A DNA stretch of 64,000 bases from Pelargonium cotyledonis (GCA_036897625.1 JAYMTA010000024.1:23018-87017); one strand, 5' to 3'. Shown: positions 51,784-63,866, numbered from the stretch's first letter. The notes: generated by a model from the letters alone, not told the origin. A program made the numbers and translations.

Positions 51784-54700
51784 AGTTATTAACAACAAGT
51801 ACTATATTTCCAAAATATTAAATAAGCTCTTACTAAGCTAAGAAAAACAAGAGTTAAGCTAATAAAGGTTATTACACAAGCAAGTAAAAACTAAACAGCT
51901 ACCTGTATGCCTCCTAAAATTCCTACAAAAAAACTCATGTTTCGGGGCCTCTTTAAATTGTTTGTATCTAAAACTTAAAAAGTTATACTTAACTCTCCAC
52001 TAGACTACTATGAAAGTCAAAACCTCAAACCCAACGAGCACCTAAATTAAGGTATATTGATTCAAGACAAAAAGTGCACTAAATCGCTGCGTAAAGCCTG
52101 GCAGGGACCCCGCGCTGTAAAATTAAATTGAAGTAATCAATTCCACCTACCTAAGGGCTCAAGAGATATTCCTAACTTTCTAAATAAGCAAGATACACTT
52201 TATTAGAACATTAATGAATGACACCTAAACTGCTAAAGGAATCCAGTTTATGTAGTACAGATAACAGACACTTTTGTAAACTTTCTTATACTAGGCTTTA
52301 GTTGAATGAATAAGAGTAATAAATGGTAACCCTTACTAAAGATACCCGAGATCCTAGAACAGAAAATAGCAAGAGAATCCATGGGGTAAAGAATCTCTTA
52401 TAAAGCCTTCTACTTTATACCTTTCATACTGAAGTTTTACTAAATCAATTTAAGATTCAAATATATCAGAATAGAGCTCAGAAGAGAAAATAAGTAACGA
52501 AATGAGATTCTGATGCCACTAATAAACTAAAAGTGGCAATAGCACTAGAAACAATTCGAATTTTTCACTATCCTCTGGTTTTGCCTTAGTTATTACTGGA
52601 GATTAAGAAGTAAAGCTTATACTGTGATTGAGAATAAAAATGTATTTTACTCCAGTACTCTTCTATAGGCATATAGGTATACTGAATACTTAAAGGCAAG
52701 AAGGCAGCTACCTACAACAACCTAAAGAGCTAAATAATTGCTATTCAACTCAACAGCACCCGTATTAAGAAAACAATAGGGTCTAATTTAAGAAAAGAAT
52801 GCTATAAGTCTAAGGATTTCTCTAAATATCTTAATAGCTAAATCAGTAGTTTTTTGCTTTTTAGGAACCCGCCTCGAAGAGTTTGGAAAAGCTCGGTACC
52901 AACCCTTAGCTTTAATCAGGTGCGTACTCTCGGGTGGTAGAACAATTCCTTTTTACTCAACGGACCAAAGGTTCCAGTGGTGTACCCATCCTACTTGGGG
53001 CCAGTTAAGCAAGTTTTGTGCGGAAAAATTCCGAGCCAATTGAAGTGCTTAAATAAGGAAATGTAACTATTTACAGAGGTTGAAAATAAGAAGGTTAGCC
53101 CACTGTTGAGGAGGCTGCTGATCAACTTTGCAATTATCCTGTCATGGGGTAAAGGTTGTCGAATCTAGAAAATACTGAGGGGTGAATCCTGTCGTTATAG
53201 AAGAATTAATCTAAGATTTTTATTATCCGGAGCAAAAAAAGAGAAGTATTCTTACGAAAGAAAAGCAAATAAGGAATTCCGCCTTTATTATCTTATAGCA
53301 ATGAAAATACTTGTTTTGTTAATTCTTGCTACTTCAGAAGTAATTTAGTAATCTCTCTTATACTAACAGTTCTTTGGTAAATAAAACCCAACTGCTCCCT
53401 TTCTCCTAAATATTATACTAAAGAAAGCTTTGTTATAAACTCCTTAGACTAAATGAGTCGGCAAGAGTGATTAATCACAAGACAAGTATAGTATTGACAC
53501 AAGGAAAACTCGTTTATTTAATGACTAACTTCTGCTTAGAAAACCTGCTAGTTATTTTGAGTATTAAGAACTTGTTTGTACTGATAAACCAAACGAACTA
53601 TGTATGTATGTAGGGCTCGTACGATATATAAAGTATAGAGAAGGCCTAGTAAAATAGATAACTGCGCGAAACTTCTTTTAAATTTAAAAGTACTGCAGTA
53701 ATGATCATAATAATAATAACCTATTACTCCTATTATCCTCAATTTACTTCTGCCGCAGCTATATAGAGAAAGTCTAATCCTGTGTATAATAGAACATTTT
53801 TCTAACACAAAACTGAATTAAAGAGCAATCCGGTTTTGAAAACTTCCTAAATTTTCTCCATCCGAAAAAGAATAAGACTTAATTCCTTATATTTCGTGTA
53901 GGCTTTTTGAAGGACTTATCCTTGGCAGTAGAAACTCTTTGAGAGCATAGCGAGGTTGCCCGCTAGTTATGATAGACTTGTCCCTTATCATTGACTTTTA
54001 TACGTCAAGTAGGGTTAATAAAACTTGAACTTAGCTTTAGTATTTTGTGTGTAAACTCAGCAAGAACCCGGAGGCTCCTCTTTTGTTGGCATCGGGTGGC
54101 GCCCTTTTTCTTGATATCCTTCCTTTAAGCGAACTTGAACCTATGCAATTTGTACTAAGACTACCGCGCTCTACCACGATCAAGTATGAGGTCTTGTCCT
54201 ATATTCTTCTGAGAACAGTTACTATATTTCTAGTTATGACTACTTTCTATATATTTATATATATAGAATACCAATAAACTGTTCAAAGGCCTTTTCTTAT
54301 TATATTATAAATTAAACGAATAGTTTTTTGTTCCCTCTTGATCGAAAGCGAGGGTAAAAGTACCTAACTAGTTTATTAAAAAGCTAGGGTTACTTGAGGA
54401 CCCCTTCTACACTCCTATACTATTTGCCCTGATATAAAACTCGGAATTTCAATTTCCTATGCTTACTCAATTATAAAATTACTTAGTTGGTATTTACCTT
54501 CAGGCCTACCAAAGTTTAATACTAGAGATTAGCTTCTAAGGCAACTATATACAATATTAAAGATAAAACATAGATTCTTCTAATGGACAGTTAAGGACGG
54601 CTTGCCTTATCACTTATCTTTATTTCAGGCAAAGCATATTATTACCGGATTGCATAATAAAAGTATTTTAACTTCCTTCGAATTCTCTATTGGTGTCAAT

Positions 54701-54920
54701 TTAGCTAATTACTGTACACTTGCGTTCCTTCTTTCAAAAAATCTTGTAATTTAAATTTAGAGATTGTATCGGTATCTAATGGTTCGTTGTGAGAGTTGTG
54801 CTTAATATATATAACGAGGAAACTTTAGATGAAAGAAGTCTAAGCCAAGTAGAGTGCAAGATTCTCCGCACAAACCTATTCAACTTTTTAGTTAACAGAA
54901 AATCATAGTCAAAAGCAATC
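51784..54920. other. Non-coding stretch with one G+C-richer patch
   Basis: No gene is recognised. Between about 52860 and 53210 the sequence is richer in G+C than its flanks. It contains GGTGGTAGAAC, AAAGGTTCC, GTAAAGGTTGTCGAATC and other tRNA-flavoured words without a foldable tRNA. A 16-base palindrome at 53675-53690 is listed separately. An 86-codon minus-strand frame (53548-53808) has no recognisable domain. Confidence 0.5.
53675..53690. repeat. 16-base perfect palindrome
   Basis: CTTTTAAATTTAAAAG is fully self-complementary. Being all A+T except for its ends, it is less unlikely by chance than the other palindromes. Confidence 0.75.
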
Positions 54921-55110
54921 ATCATGAAGACTAAGAAAGCAAGTACTTCTAAAAAGGATATATCTCTGAATTAGAGTATGATACAGGATAAGATAATAAG
55001 ATATCGGATAGTAATAAAGGCTCCGAGTAAAAGAGTATCAAACAAGATACAGGAGACTAATAAGAGGATAGATTTAGGTATTAATAAACAAGGTATGCGT
55101 TAGTGTTTTT
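54921..55110 (+). repeat. Purine-rich repeat island
   Basis: The island begins with ATGAAGACTAAGAAAGC (54925) and contains AACAAGATACAGGAGACTAATAAG. This shares the word AACAAGATACAG with the 34.7 kb island. A frame from the ATG has a TAG after 16 codons and is then open for about 40 more. The peptide would be Lys-rich and is unrecognised. It belongs with the other islands by vocabulary and composition. Confidence 0.35.
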
Positions 55111-55535
55111 CTTGTTTGCTTTTTCTTTTGAAGCTTGCTTCTGATACTCCTCCATTTGAGATACAAGGACCTTATGCATAAGTAAAAAGTATGTCCGCTT
55201 TTAATTTAAGGAAACTCTAGTAAAGACTTTTCCAATATGAGAGTGCTTGTTTCTTTTGTCTAGACTGGGATTCCCTCTTCGTGAAACAATTTTATGTTAC
55301 AGAGAAGCCAGTATACTTGTTTGTTCGCTTAGTTTTGAGACGGAAGGCTTCCAAAAAAATAAGAATATTGACTCTGCTAAGTTCTTATATTGTAAGATAA
55401 GATGTTCCTTATAAGTTAAAGATGGGGTTAACTAGGATTTATAGTTTTGAGAAAGCTATCTCTTTTAAGGAAGTCGGCAGCCGTCTATTTACCAAGTAGC
55501 AAAGAGACTCAAACGAGTCGGTTACTATATCTTTT

Positions 55536-55617
55536 CGGGACTGACACCACTTGAACCTGCAACCCAAGGCTTAAGGCAGCATTGTTCTAACAAGTAAAGT
55601 TGGACCTAATTTTTGTT
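55536..55617 (-). pseudogene. Possible tRNA relic, identity uncertain
   Basis: On the minus strand, TTACTTGTTAGAACA resembles a D-arm, CCTTAAG could be an anticodon loop, and TTGCAGGTTCAAGTGG resembles a T-arm; the order and spacing suit a tRNA. The anticodon stem and T-stem do not close, and the ends AGGTCC and TCAGTCC match only partly. A Leu(UAA) origin is conceivable but unsupported. Confidence 0.3.
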
Positions 55618-56787
55618 TTGCTAGGAAACAGGGATTCTTCTATATAATTTATGTTAGCTTTGTCTTCCCTGCTTTTAGAAGTTTTGAGGTTTTAATTTTT
55701 AGTAGGATAACTGGGTTAAAACACGTATCGAAAACCTTTACGTAGATCACAAATATCAAAAGTGGAAAGGTGTAAGTGTTTAAAATCTATCAAGACAAAA
55801 CTTGTACTCCTTACTTTTGTAGATTAATAAGACCCAGTGAAAGCTAAGCTATACTTTTCTTGAGGAAAAGCTCTTTATTAGGTTTTTATTTTTTACGAAA
55901 AATTTCTAATTAACCTTTTTAAGTCATTTAAAGAACGCAAGTATACAACCTATACTTAGAAAGGGGTAACCTACTTCTGGATTCATAATTTAGTAGATAT
56001 ATTCCTTTTATAAGTATAAAAACTCCTCTTTTCAAGCTGAGGAACAAAGAAACAAGTAGCACTAGCTCCAGGAAAATGTATTTGGAATCACTCTAAAGTT
56101 TCCTTAACCTTTCCCGCCCTATTCCAAAACAAAGTAATAGAATTACCCTCGCGTTTCATAACTAACAGCCGCATTTTTCTAATTAAGGAGTCTTTTTGCC
56201 TTTTCGTAGGCATCTTGAAACTGGAAGGATTCCTTTTGTCACAAGATAACTAACAACTAAAACTTTACTAACGAGAGGCGAATCCTTCTTTTATCTTTAT
56301 TACTTTGACTAATTTTTACTCTCTTTTGCACAGCTCCAAATCTAGACTTTTTTCTGACTAGGACTTTTAAGGAAGCAGCTCGGTTTAGAATTAACAAACA
56401 AAGAATCCTATAATTCTCGGTTAAACAGACCCTCTTTTGACTTTTTCTTTGTTATAGTGATTCCTAAGCTTATGTATTTTGGTTTAAAAGCATAAAACCT
56501 TCTAGAAACGGATTAGAAAGATCGAGTTTAACTCTTGCAGATACTCTTGACTCTACACCCATATATAAATCAAAGAAATACTTCTTTATTAGTGGTGTTT
56601 TTTTATTCTGGTTAATAAACTTATATCCTAACGATTGAGCATCCGTGTTTCATTCAGTAAAAGAAAAGAAGTTAGCGTAAGCACAAAAGCAATCTCAGTT
56701 TTTTACTTGGAGGAGTTCTTTAAAAGCGGATAATTAGGAACACCAAAAAGAATTTCTTATAATGAGTCGGTTGCTATATAAATAGTC

Positions 56788-56851
56788 GAGGCTGGCAAGA
56801 CTTGAACCTGCAAAAGTCTTAAAAGAGCTCTCTGCTATACCATTTCGATTC
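56788..56851 (-). pseudogene. trnK(UUU)-like relic, 3' half best kept
   Basis: Minus strand: GGTATAGCA in the D-arm, an anticodon loop CTTTTAA with three to four of five stem pairs, and a T-arm GCAGG-TTCAAGT-CTTGC with all five pairs counting one G-U. The 3' half follows plant mitochondrial tRNA-Lys(UUU) as I remember it. The acceptor end CAGCCTC has only a partial partner, and the 5' D-stem is eroded. The anticodon UUU is intact, making this the relic closest to function among the trnK-like copies. The second trnK-like copy lies 3.1 kb away. Confidence 0.5.
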
Positions 56852-59800
56852 CTAATCTCTCCGAGTCCTTGTCAACCCCCCTGCACAGGGGACATATACA
56901 GTACACTTAAAGAGTTTCTGTTAACTAATCTACATACAAATTAATCAATAACAAGAATATATATATATAAGATAAATTCTTTCACAAGGGTTGCATTCAC
57001 ACTTACACTTACCCGAGAATTTGCAATCCTTTTTTAAGGTAGGGGGGCATACGGATAGCTTTAGTTAGATATTATACCTCTACTCCTATGATACAGCCCT
57101 ATTAGAATTCGTTAGGATTCAAATCTTTTAAAGCGGGCACCACTTATCTCGTAATCGGCTCAGTTAATCTGAAAAAATCTCTAATTTAAGCCCCCAGTTA
57201 AGTTTTGAGTGCGTAGGTTTGATAAGGCTTCATAGTAAACCCGGGTTTCGGAAACTTCTAGGATACGAAAGCTTTACTATAAAGGGAGTCCCCACCAGTT
57301 ATTATACTAACTCTTTCCCAGTCTACCTAATAAATCATAATATAAAGAACAGTTATCGAGTAATATTATCTTAAGAGAAGCCTAGCCCCTATCTCTTCTA
57401 TGCTCTTCCACAGCACAGCAGGAGTTCTAATTCTGTTATTAAGCTATAACAAATAGTAAGCGATTAAGTTTACTAGTCCTAGGATTCTTAAACAGAAACC
57501 TACTAAAGTAAATCATAAACCCAGTTAGTAAGTAAGTTACTTTCATTATACAAGGTTTCCATAGCATAGTAGAATACCTACGAGATGTGGGAGGAATCTC
57601 ACTCTTTACTTTATATGTCAGCGTTAAACCTAAAAGTCTTAAATGTACAAAACCCATCAAAACCTAGGTATATACCCAAACGCTCGTTAAATGAAAGAAT
57701 TCTTGTAAAATAAAGGCTTTTTCTTAATGGTTTTTTTGCTAAGGATATTCAGTATAGGAATGGGCTCTCTTAACTTTTGACACTTTTAATAACTTTATTC
57801 TTCAGAACTTAAAAAACTAGTAATTAGAAAATTCAAGAGAGTATCCCAGGGTTTCTTGTAAGCAACTATTAAGATTATTTGCTTCTTAAAGTTAGAGGAG
57901 GAAACAAATTGAATCCGTCGAGAGAGCCAGTAGTATAATCATATATCAAAGATCCGGTATTCAAACTATAAAACACTTAGAAGCACCGGTTACACGACGC
58001 AGCATTTATAGTATAAAATTTAAAGGATAGGATATTCTAAGCACATTTTCCTCATGAAAGGTCTGTCATGAGTCACTCAGGATTTTGAACGACTCCCGAC
58101 GGTTCAAACCGCATGTTATATTTGTAGATACTATAAGGAGTTTGAAAGTACTAGAATCCTTTAACAAGCAATTTACCTTTCAAAGTTATAAATACTTAGA
58201 GAATCGCTATCATAGGGCTGGTATGGTGTTTGTAGCCTAACTAAGTCTATCTATGTATTAGATATTTAAGTATAAGTTATGCAACGGGCCCTTGATTACG
58301 GTAAATTAATTTGGATCCTTATAAGTTTTATAAAACGAAAAGATCTAGGTTAAAATTGCTTATAAAACAAGCTTATTCTTAAATATCACTTAAATCTCAG
58401 AAGTGTAGATTCTCCTAATTATATAACGACAGGGTGAATGCTTCGAAAAAGATTCCTTACAACAAATCAAGTACACCTAACCTAGAAATCTTAAACTCTC
58501 CTATTCTTTTTGTAACAATGTGAAGCACAAATTAAAAAAGTATCCCTAAATCCTCCAGACAGGAAAGTCATATTACCAGCTATTAGTTCTCGTAAGTTTT
58601 GTTCCTTAAAAGTTTAACTATATTTAAAAACGGGACTCCATAACACATATAAAATTCTATAAGCCTAATCCGTAAAAGAAAAAGTAGGGAAGTAAGTTAG
58701 TCGCATTACTTTTTGTACTGCAGCGATCTAAACAGAGTACCAAACACTAACTTGACAATTAAAGTAAGACTTACTTCCCAATGGATTTTATGAAAATGTG
58801 AAATGTTATAAAAGAAAGCATGCTTAAAGCATTCCCTGAAAAACTAGTATATTTGCGATTCTACTTGAATGTAAACTTAAGGGATTTTCGCCTTTTTTCT
58901 GCCCTTAAAAAGATACTAGATAGAGTAGCTTAATCAATAAGGAATCAGGAGCGGATAGCAGCACTATTTTAACTGAAGGCAAGCCCGTCTATCCCAATCC
59001 ATTTAGTTATCTTCGACAAGAGTTGGTAATAGATTGAGTTCTATAGCGAAGGTATGTACCGATAACTTAGTTTGGTTTTTAGGCATATCTTTCCCCATAA
59101 GGAATTCTGGCCTTAAAAACTGCTTTTATTAAGACACCCAATACTTTATTTTCGCTTACAAGACCAGGGCTGACGGAAGCCTAATTAGAAACTCAAACTC
59201 AATTTACATGTTTAGGCAACGTGCACTCTAGATTCTTTCTTTAATCCGCGCTTCCTTCTAAGTTTCTAAGGAAAGACTCTTTTTTGCTATAGAAAATTAC
59301 TATTAAGCAAAGTGTATTATCTAATTAATAGAAAGGAACAGCAGAGAACCCGGTACAAAGCACTTTTTAGGGGTATAGAGTACTTCTTTATACTATTGGA
59401 GGTAATAACGATCAGGCAAGTTTATAGCATTTGATTCTTATTTACTAAACTCAAAGTTCTTATCCTGAGGAAAAAACATGCTAAACAAATTGGATTTATC
59501 CTTTCCTTAGGATATAAAAATTGAAAAAGCTATTCTAGTACTTGCTTTTAGATAAAATAGATACAAATTTCCAAAAAGTGGACAAACTAATAAAGGGTAA
59601 TATATTTAGGAGACTTTTTTTAGTCACTAGTAATTGTTGAGGATTCAATTCGAGGATATAGTTTCTATCTCTTTCTCTTCCGAAGAAAGCAGGCTTGTAC
59701 CCTATAATAATCAAAGTAGGATAAAGTTTTTTAGAGTTCCTTCGATTGATGCTTGCTTTAATTGCCTATGATTACTCTAACTTTAGTCTTACTATATGCC

Positions 59801-59946
59801 TTGGTTTTCCGAATATGTGTCTAATCCTGTTTTTCCTTTGAAACCTATTTCACTACAAATCAAGATTAAACACTTACTAGGCCCTTTTTTATAACCCGCC
59901 CTCTCTATGAGAAGTTTGAGTCTCCTAATTTCAATAATATTAAGTG

Positions 59947-60003
59947 TGTTTAGAACAATGGGTTATTAATCGAATGGATGCGGGTTCAAGCCCTTTCTAC
60001 TCC
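59947..60003 (+). pseudogene. trnK-like relic
   Basis: AGAACAATGGGTTATTAATC and then GGATGCGGGTTCAAGCCC match, by eye, about three quarters of the D-stem to T-arm part of plant mitochondrial tRNA-Lys. The anticodon UUU has become AUU. The 5' acceptor and first half of the D-arm are missing, and the T-arm is one base short. A tRNA-Asn origin fits less well. Confidence 0.4.
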
Positions 60004-62230
60004 TTAAAAAAGAAAGCCGCTTATAAAGCTCATAGAGAGAATTCGTCTATTTATATTTGTATATATATACTTAACTTAGTGACTCTGAATCGTACAGCTA
60101 CTAACAAGAATCTTCTAACCTAAAACTAATACAAGAATCCGTTGTTTATTGTATCATATTGTATTAAAACGAGAATCCAAGAAAAACCAGTCTTTCACGA
60201 AGTCATAAATCCTGCTTTTTCTTTTTCCCCTAAGGTATTTCTATACAAAAAGTTTACATGAGTATCTAGAAGCTCCTATACAAGATGAAACGAAGTGAAA
60301 GTACTAAACCCAAATAGATAGATTTGTAGCTACTAAGGGATCTCTCTAGTTGTACACTTTTCTTCAAACCAAAAGAATGTAGTGGATTTTTCATAGGGGC
60401 TCCTTGTCTTTTTCAAAGTCACCAGGAATTCCATTAGTGTAGGCTATAAAAATTTCCTTAATTAGATTTGCTTTTATGTCTTAGCATATCCGCCTATTGT
60501 TCTGCAACTTGTATAAAAATCTTAAAAGGTACCAAAGCCATATACTGAATAAGATCCAGAAAAGGGGTTCAATCAGCCAATTAAAGTAAAGTAAAAACCT
60601 TAAAAAACAAGGGCTCGAAACCTCTTATTACAAGCTAGAGATTTAGGAGTTAAAAAAAAAGCTTTACCCATAAAGTCGAGGAACTCCGTTTTCCATAATA
60701 GATAGAAATAGATAACACCGAGGCAAATGGTGATACACTAGAGGATACAGCACTTTGACTTTTTGCAGTAGAGTTTTTTTACATCCCTAGTGGCTCTAGT
60801 AATAGTTGAGAAGCTTTTTCATAAGGGAGCATACCTAACGTAGTCATTATTTCTTTAAAAATATAAAAATAGCTCTTAAAACCTTTGTTTTCAAGTGTTA
60901 AATTACAAGATTCCTTACACAAGTCGTGCCTAAAAAGCTATTGGCAAGTAACGGGGAGCCCTTTCCTAATATGAGTAAAAAGCCTAATTTAATAGGCCGG
61001 TAAATAGTTAGAGTAATAAGGATTATAACGGTTACCCCTTTTTAAAGTCGGGGAGCTCCCAAGGTTATATTATATATGTATAAATTAACTATCCGTAGCT
61101 AAGAGAAAGTTAGTATTCCTAAAAAAAGATTCTCAGCTCCAAAGCAGTTCGATGAAGCAAGTTAATACGCCGCTTTACCCTAAGAATTTCCTTGCTATTG
61201 GAACTTTCAAGAGTTTTCCTTCATATGCTGCTTACTAAATACTAATAATTACTAAGTATAATAACTCTATCTATACAGATAATACAGTAGTAACTACAGC
61301 AGGCTACAAGAAAAGGTGGGGAATCCTAAGGCCCATAACACCAATAAGAGTATTCTAAGAGTAAGATAGAGAGTACGTATAAGACATGTATGAAGGTTGT
61401 TAAGCAAAGAGGTATAAAATCCTTCTTATTGTATAAAAACAAAGAAAGTTGGAGTTTTTCTAGATATATAAAAAACCATTTTGTTTAGCGGATACCCAAG
61501 AATAATTTGAGTTAACAAGGTCAAAGAAATTTGTAAACCATAATGAGCTATTTGTAGGGATTCCTTAAATGCTCTTTAACTCCGATAGGAAAGTCCTTGA
61601 TCTCTTGTGGGTATCCTCTTTTAGCTTACTAGTTAGGAATTCTCTAAGGAAGGGCTAAGGGCGCGGGTTAGTCTCCAACAAGAATTCCGTAGGAGTAATA
61701 ACAGGATTCGAATCCAATTCTTTTTCAGCCCGCCCGAGGCTGATGTTTGAACAGAAATAATGGAGTTTCGACTTAGTAGGGTAATTGAGATCTAAAACCC
61801 GTGTGCTTTTACTTGTTTTTATTTTAGTAAGTTATTTGGAGAGGCAAGGACCCTTAATTTCATACCTTGTTTCATACCCTTTTCTATATCATAGCCCTTT
61901 GTTTACCTATACCTGGTGTCTTTTTAGTGCTATACTTTTCCCTGTCTTTATAGCGAACTCTTCCTCTTCGGCAAAACTTTTTCTTACATATATCTATCCT
62001 TAGAGCCTCTATCTTTATCGAATTCACTCTATAGTTCTCAGCTCTGTAAACACAGAATATTTAATAGTTAATGGGTTTGGGCATTAGAATTTATACTAAT
62101 CAAATACTACTAAGTATGACTCCACGAGTAAACTCCAATCAAACAAATTATATAAATATATACGTAGGGTCTAACAACAATATATATAACATAAAATACT
62201 GAATATCCTTGGGAAATGCTAATATAGTTG

Positions 62231-62302
62231 ACACTTCTTTTCAGTCTTGGTATAGCACTCCTTTGTCAACACTAATGTCATAGGTTCAAGTCGCACAGCT
62301 CA
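62231..62302 (+). pseudogene. tRNA-like relic, possibly trnD(GUC)
   Basis: TTCAGTCTTGGTATAGCA resembles a D-arm, TTTGTCAA an anticodon loop with GUC, and CATAGGTTCAAGTC a T-arm, in the right order and spacing. The anticodon stem and acceptor do not pair. The assignment to aspartate rests on the anticodon alone. Confidence 0.35.
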
Positions 62303-62405
62303 AGTATAGACCTTTTTCATTTTCAGCTACGCATGTTTATAGGCCAGCCTCCGCTTGTTAGCAAGTATTTTACTAGTAGATAGTAGAATAGTAGTCTATA
62401 GAGTT

Positions 62406-62456
62406 ATTAGATTGTATTAGTATACCTATTAGATTGTATTAGTATACCTATTAGAT
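62406..62456. repeat. Tandem repeat, 22-base unit, 2.3 copies
   Basis: Two identical 22-base units (62406-62427 and 62428-62449) are followed by the first seven bases of a third. The unit starts ATTAGATTG and ends GTATACCT. The surrounding 62370-62500 is built of related TATTAG/TAGTAT words, which suggests an older, larger array. Confidence 0.85.
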
Positions 62457-62525
62457 AGTTATGGAATAAGAGTATAATAGATTAGTAATAAGTATAAGGA
62501 GTAATACCCTTTCTGGTAGACTGGA

Positions 62526-62565
62526 GGGTTACAGTAGCTTTTCTTACTCTTCTAGCCTGTAACCC
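62526..62565. repeat. Hairpin, 9-base-pair stem, 22-base loop
   Basis: GGGTTACAG at 62526-62534 pairs exactly with CTGTAACCC at 62557-62565. The loop is pyrimidine-rich. It lies 70 bases after the 22-base tandem repeat. No gene adjoins it, so its role is unknown. Confidence 0.65.
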
Positions 62566-63540
62566 GCCTACTGTATAACTATCTGGAAATTGAAAACCAT
62601 TAAAATAAAGACTTGTTTTGTAATCTTTGATCTATATCTGATTAGTAAATACTCTCCTAGCTTGCTTAATTATTATATTTTAAGGATTCTAATTGTATGT
62701 AAGATTGATACTCCTAATTATTATTTTAAAACAAGAACTTATAAATCCTAGGTACGCCACCTAGCTACCTATTAGAACTCTGTTTAGCAACTTTTATTAA
62801 TTATGCTTTTAGAAACCTGTAAAGTGTATAAGTTCCAACCATACAGTAAGAGACTACTCGAAAGGTCATAATAGTCACTTTCGGTAGTACAGGAGGTCAA
62901 ACTTAGGGTAAGGCAAGTACCCTTCTTTATACTTTATACGAGATTCTCAAAGGGGAGGCTTATTAGACGTTGTATACGCATACTCAATTAAATTAACTAA
63001 GTCTCCCATCAAAATTTGCATAGCATTCTTGTGTTTATATGCATTGCTGTGTGTTCTACCCTCAGTTGCTTTGTTTAGCCAGAAACTATAGGCAGCCCCC
63101 TTTCTAAAGGATTCGCTGGAAGCGGACTCCGGGAGTACTTGGGTTATGCCCTTATCCTCTTTCTAAGTAGCTTCGAAATCGCATTTAGCTCAAATTGGAG
63201 ATAGAGAATTCCTTTTTTTAACCCCTAGTATTTAGGACAGCCCCTTTTTATATTAAAATCATAACCTATACTTTATTACAGAAGTGAAGTAGACGCTTAT
63301 AACCCCTATCTTTTACTTGTATAGTTAAAATACTACTTACTTTCATTCACAAGTTCTAGTCCGAAGAATTTACTAAAGGAAAGGATGAATCAAACCAAAG
63401 AGCCCTCCTAAGTTCGTAAGCTTGCTTTAAGATAAAAGGTAAACGAGAGCCAAAAATTCTTTGTTGAAAACAGAGGATTTTGATAATGAGAATAACTCAC
63501 TACCTGCTATTTAGTACACTAAATAGGGGCGTCTTAGCTT

Positions 63541-63602
63541 GTTTTATAATGGAACCCGCTAGCTTCACAGCGCAATGTTCTACCAACTAAGCTATACACC
63601 AT
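63541..63602 (-). pseudogene. trnK-like relic, 5' half kept
   Basis: Minus strand: GGTGTATAGCTTAGTTGG, then TAGAACATTG and CGCT, follow the 5' half of plant mitochondrial tRNA-Lys(UUU) almost base for base, including a complete D-arm with one substitution on each side of its stem. After the anticodon 5' stem the match ends: the anticodon loop reads TGTGAA and the T-loop breaks off after GGGTTC. It complements the copy at 56.8 kb, where the 3' half is the better part. It is clearly non-functional as a tRNA-Lys. Confidence 0.55.
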
Positions 63603-63866
63603 GAAAGGGTAGTCTTCTCTTTTCCTCGGGGTCTCTTGTTTGTATATTTGTATAAAGTTTGAGTCTAAGAAACTACAGAAATGCTGTCTATATATAGATA
63701 ATTTATCTCTATCTTTATTGTTCTTAGATTCAAATTACACCAATTTGAAGTGGAAACTGTTATACTTTTAATTCCTTGTAGCACACAAATATCCTTTATT
63801 ATATTAAATAACCTCGCAATAAACTAAAGTAGATCGCTTTTTTCTATTGCACAGCTTTCATTTGCT

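Noticed and set aside
61690-61740. GGATTCGAATCC, a possible T-arm
   Set aside because: It is a 12-base palindrome with no D-arm or anticodon arm at tRNA spacing on either strand.
61785-62003. Hydrophobic 72-codon frame that could look like a small membrane protein
   Set aside because: The hydrophobic character follows from T-rich codons; no start signal or homologue is visible and the frame is of chance length.
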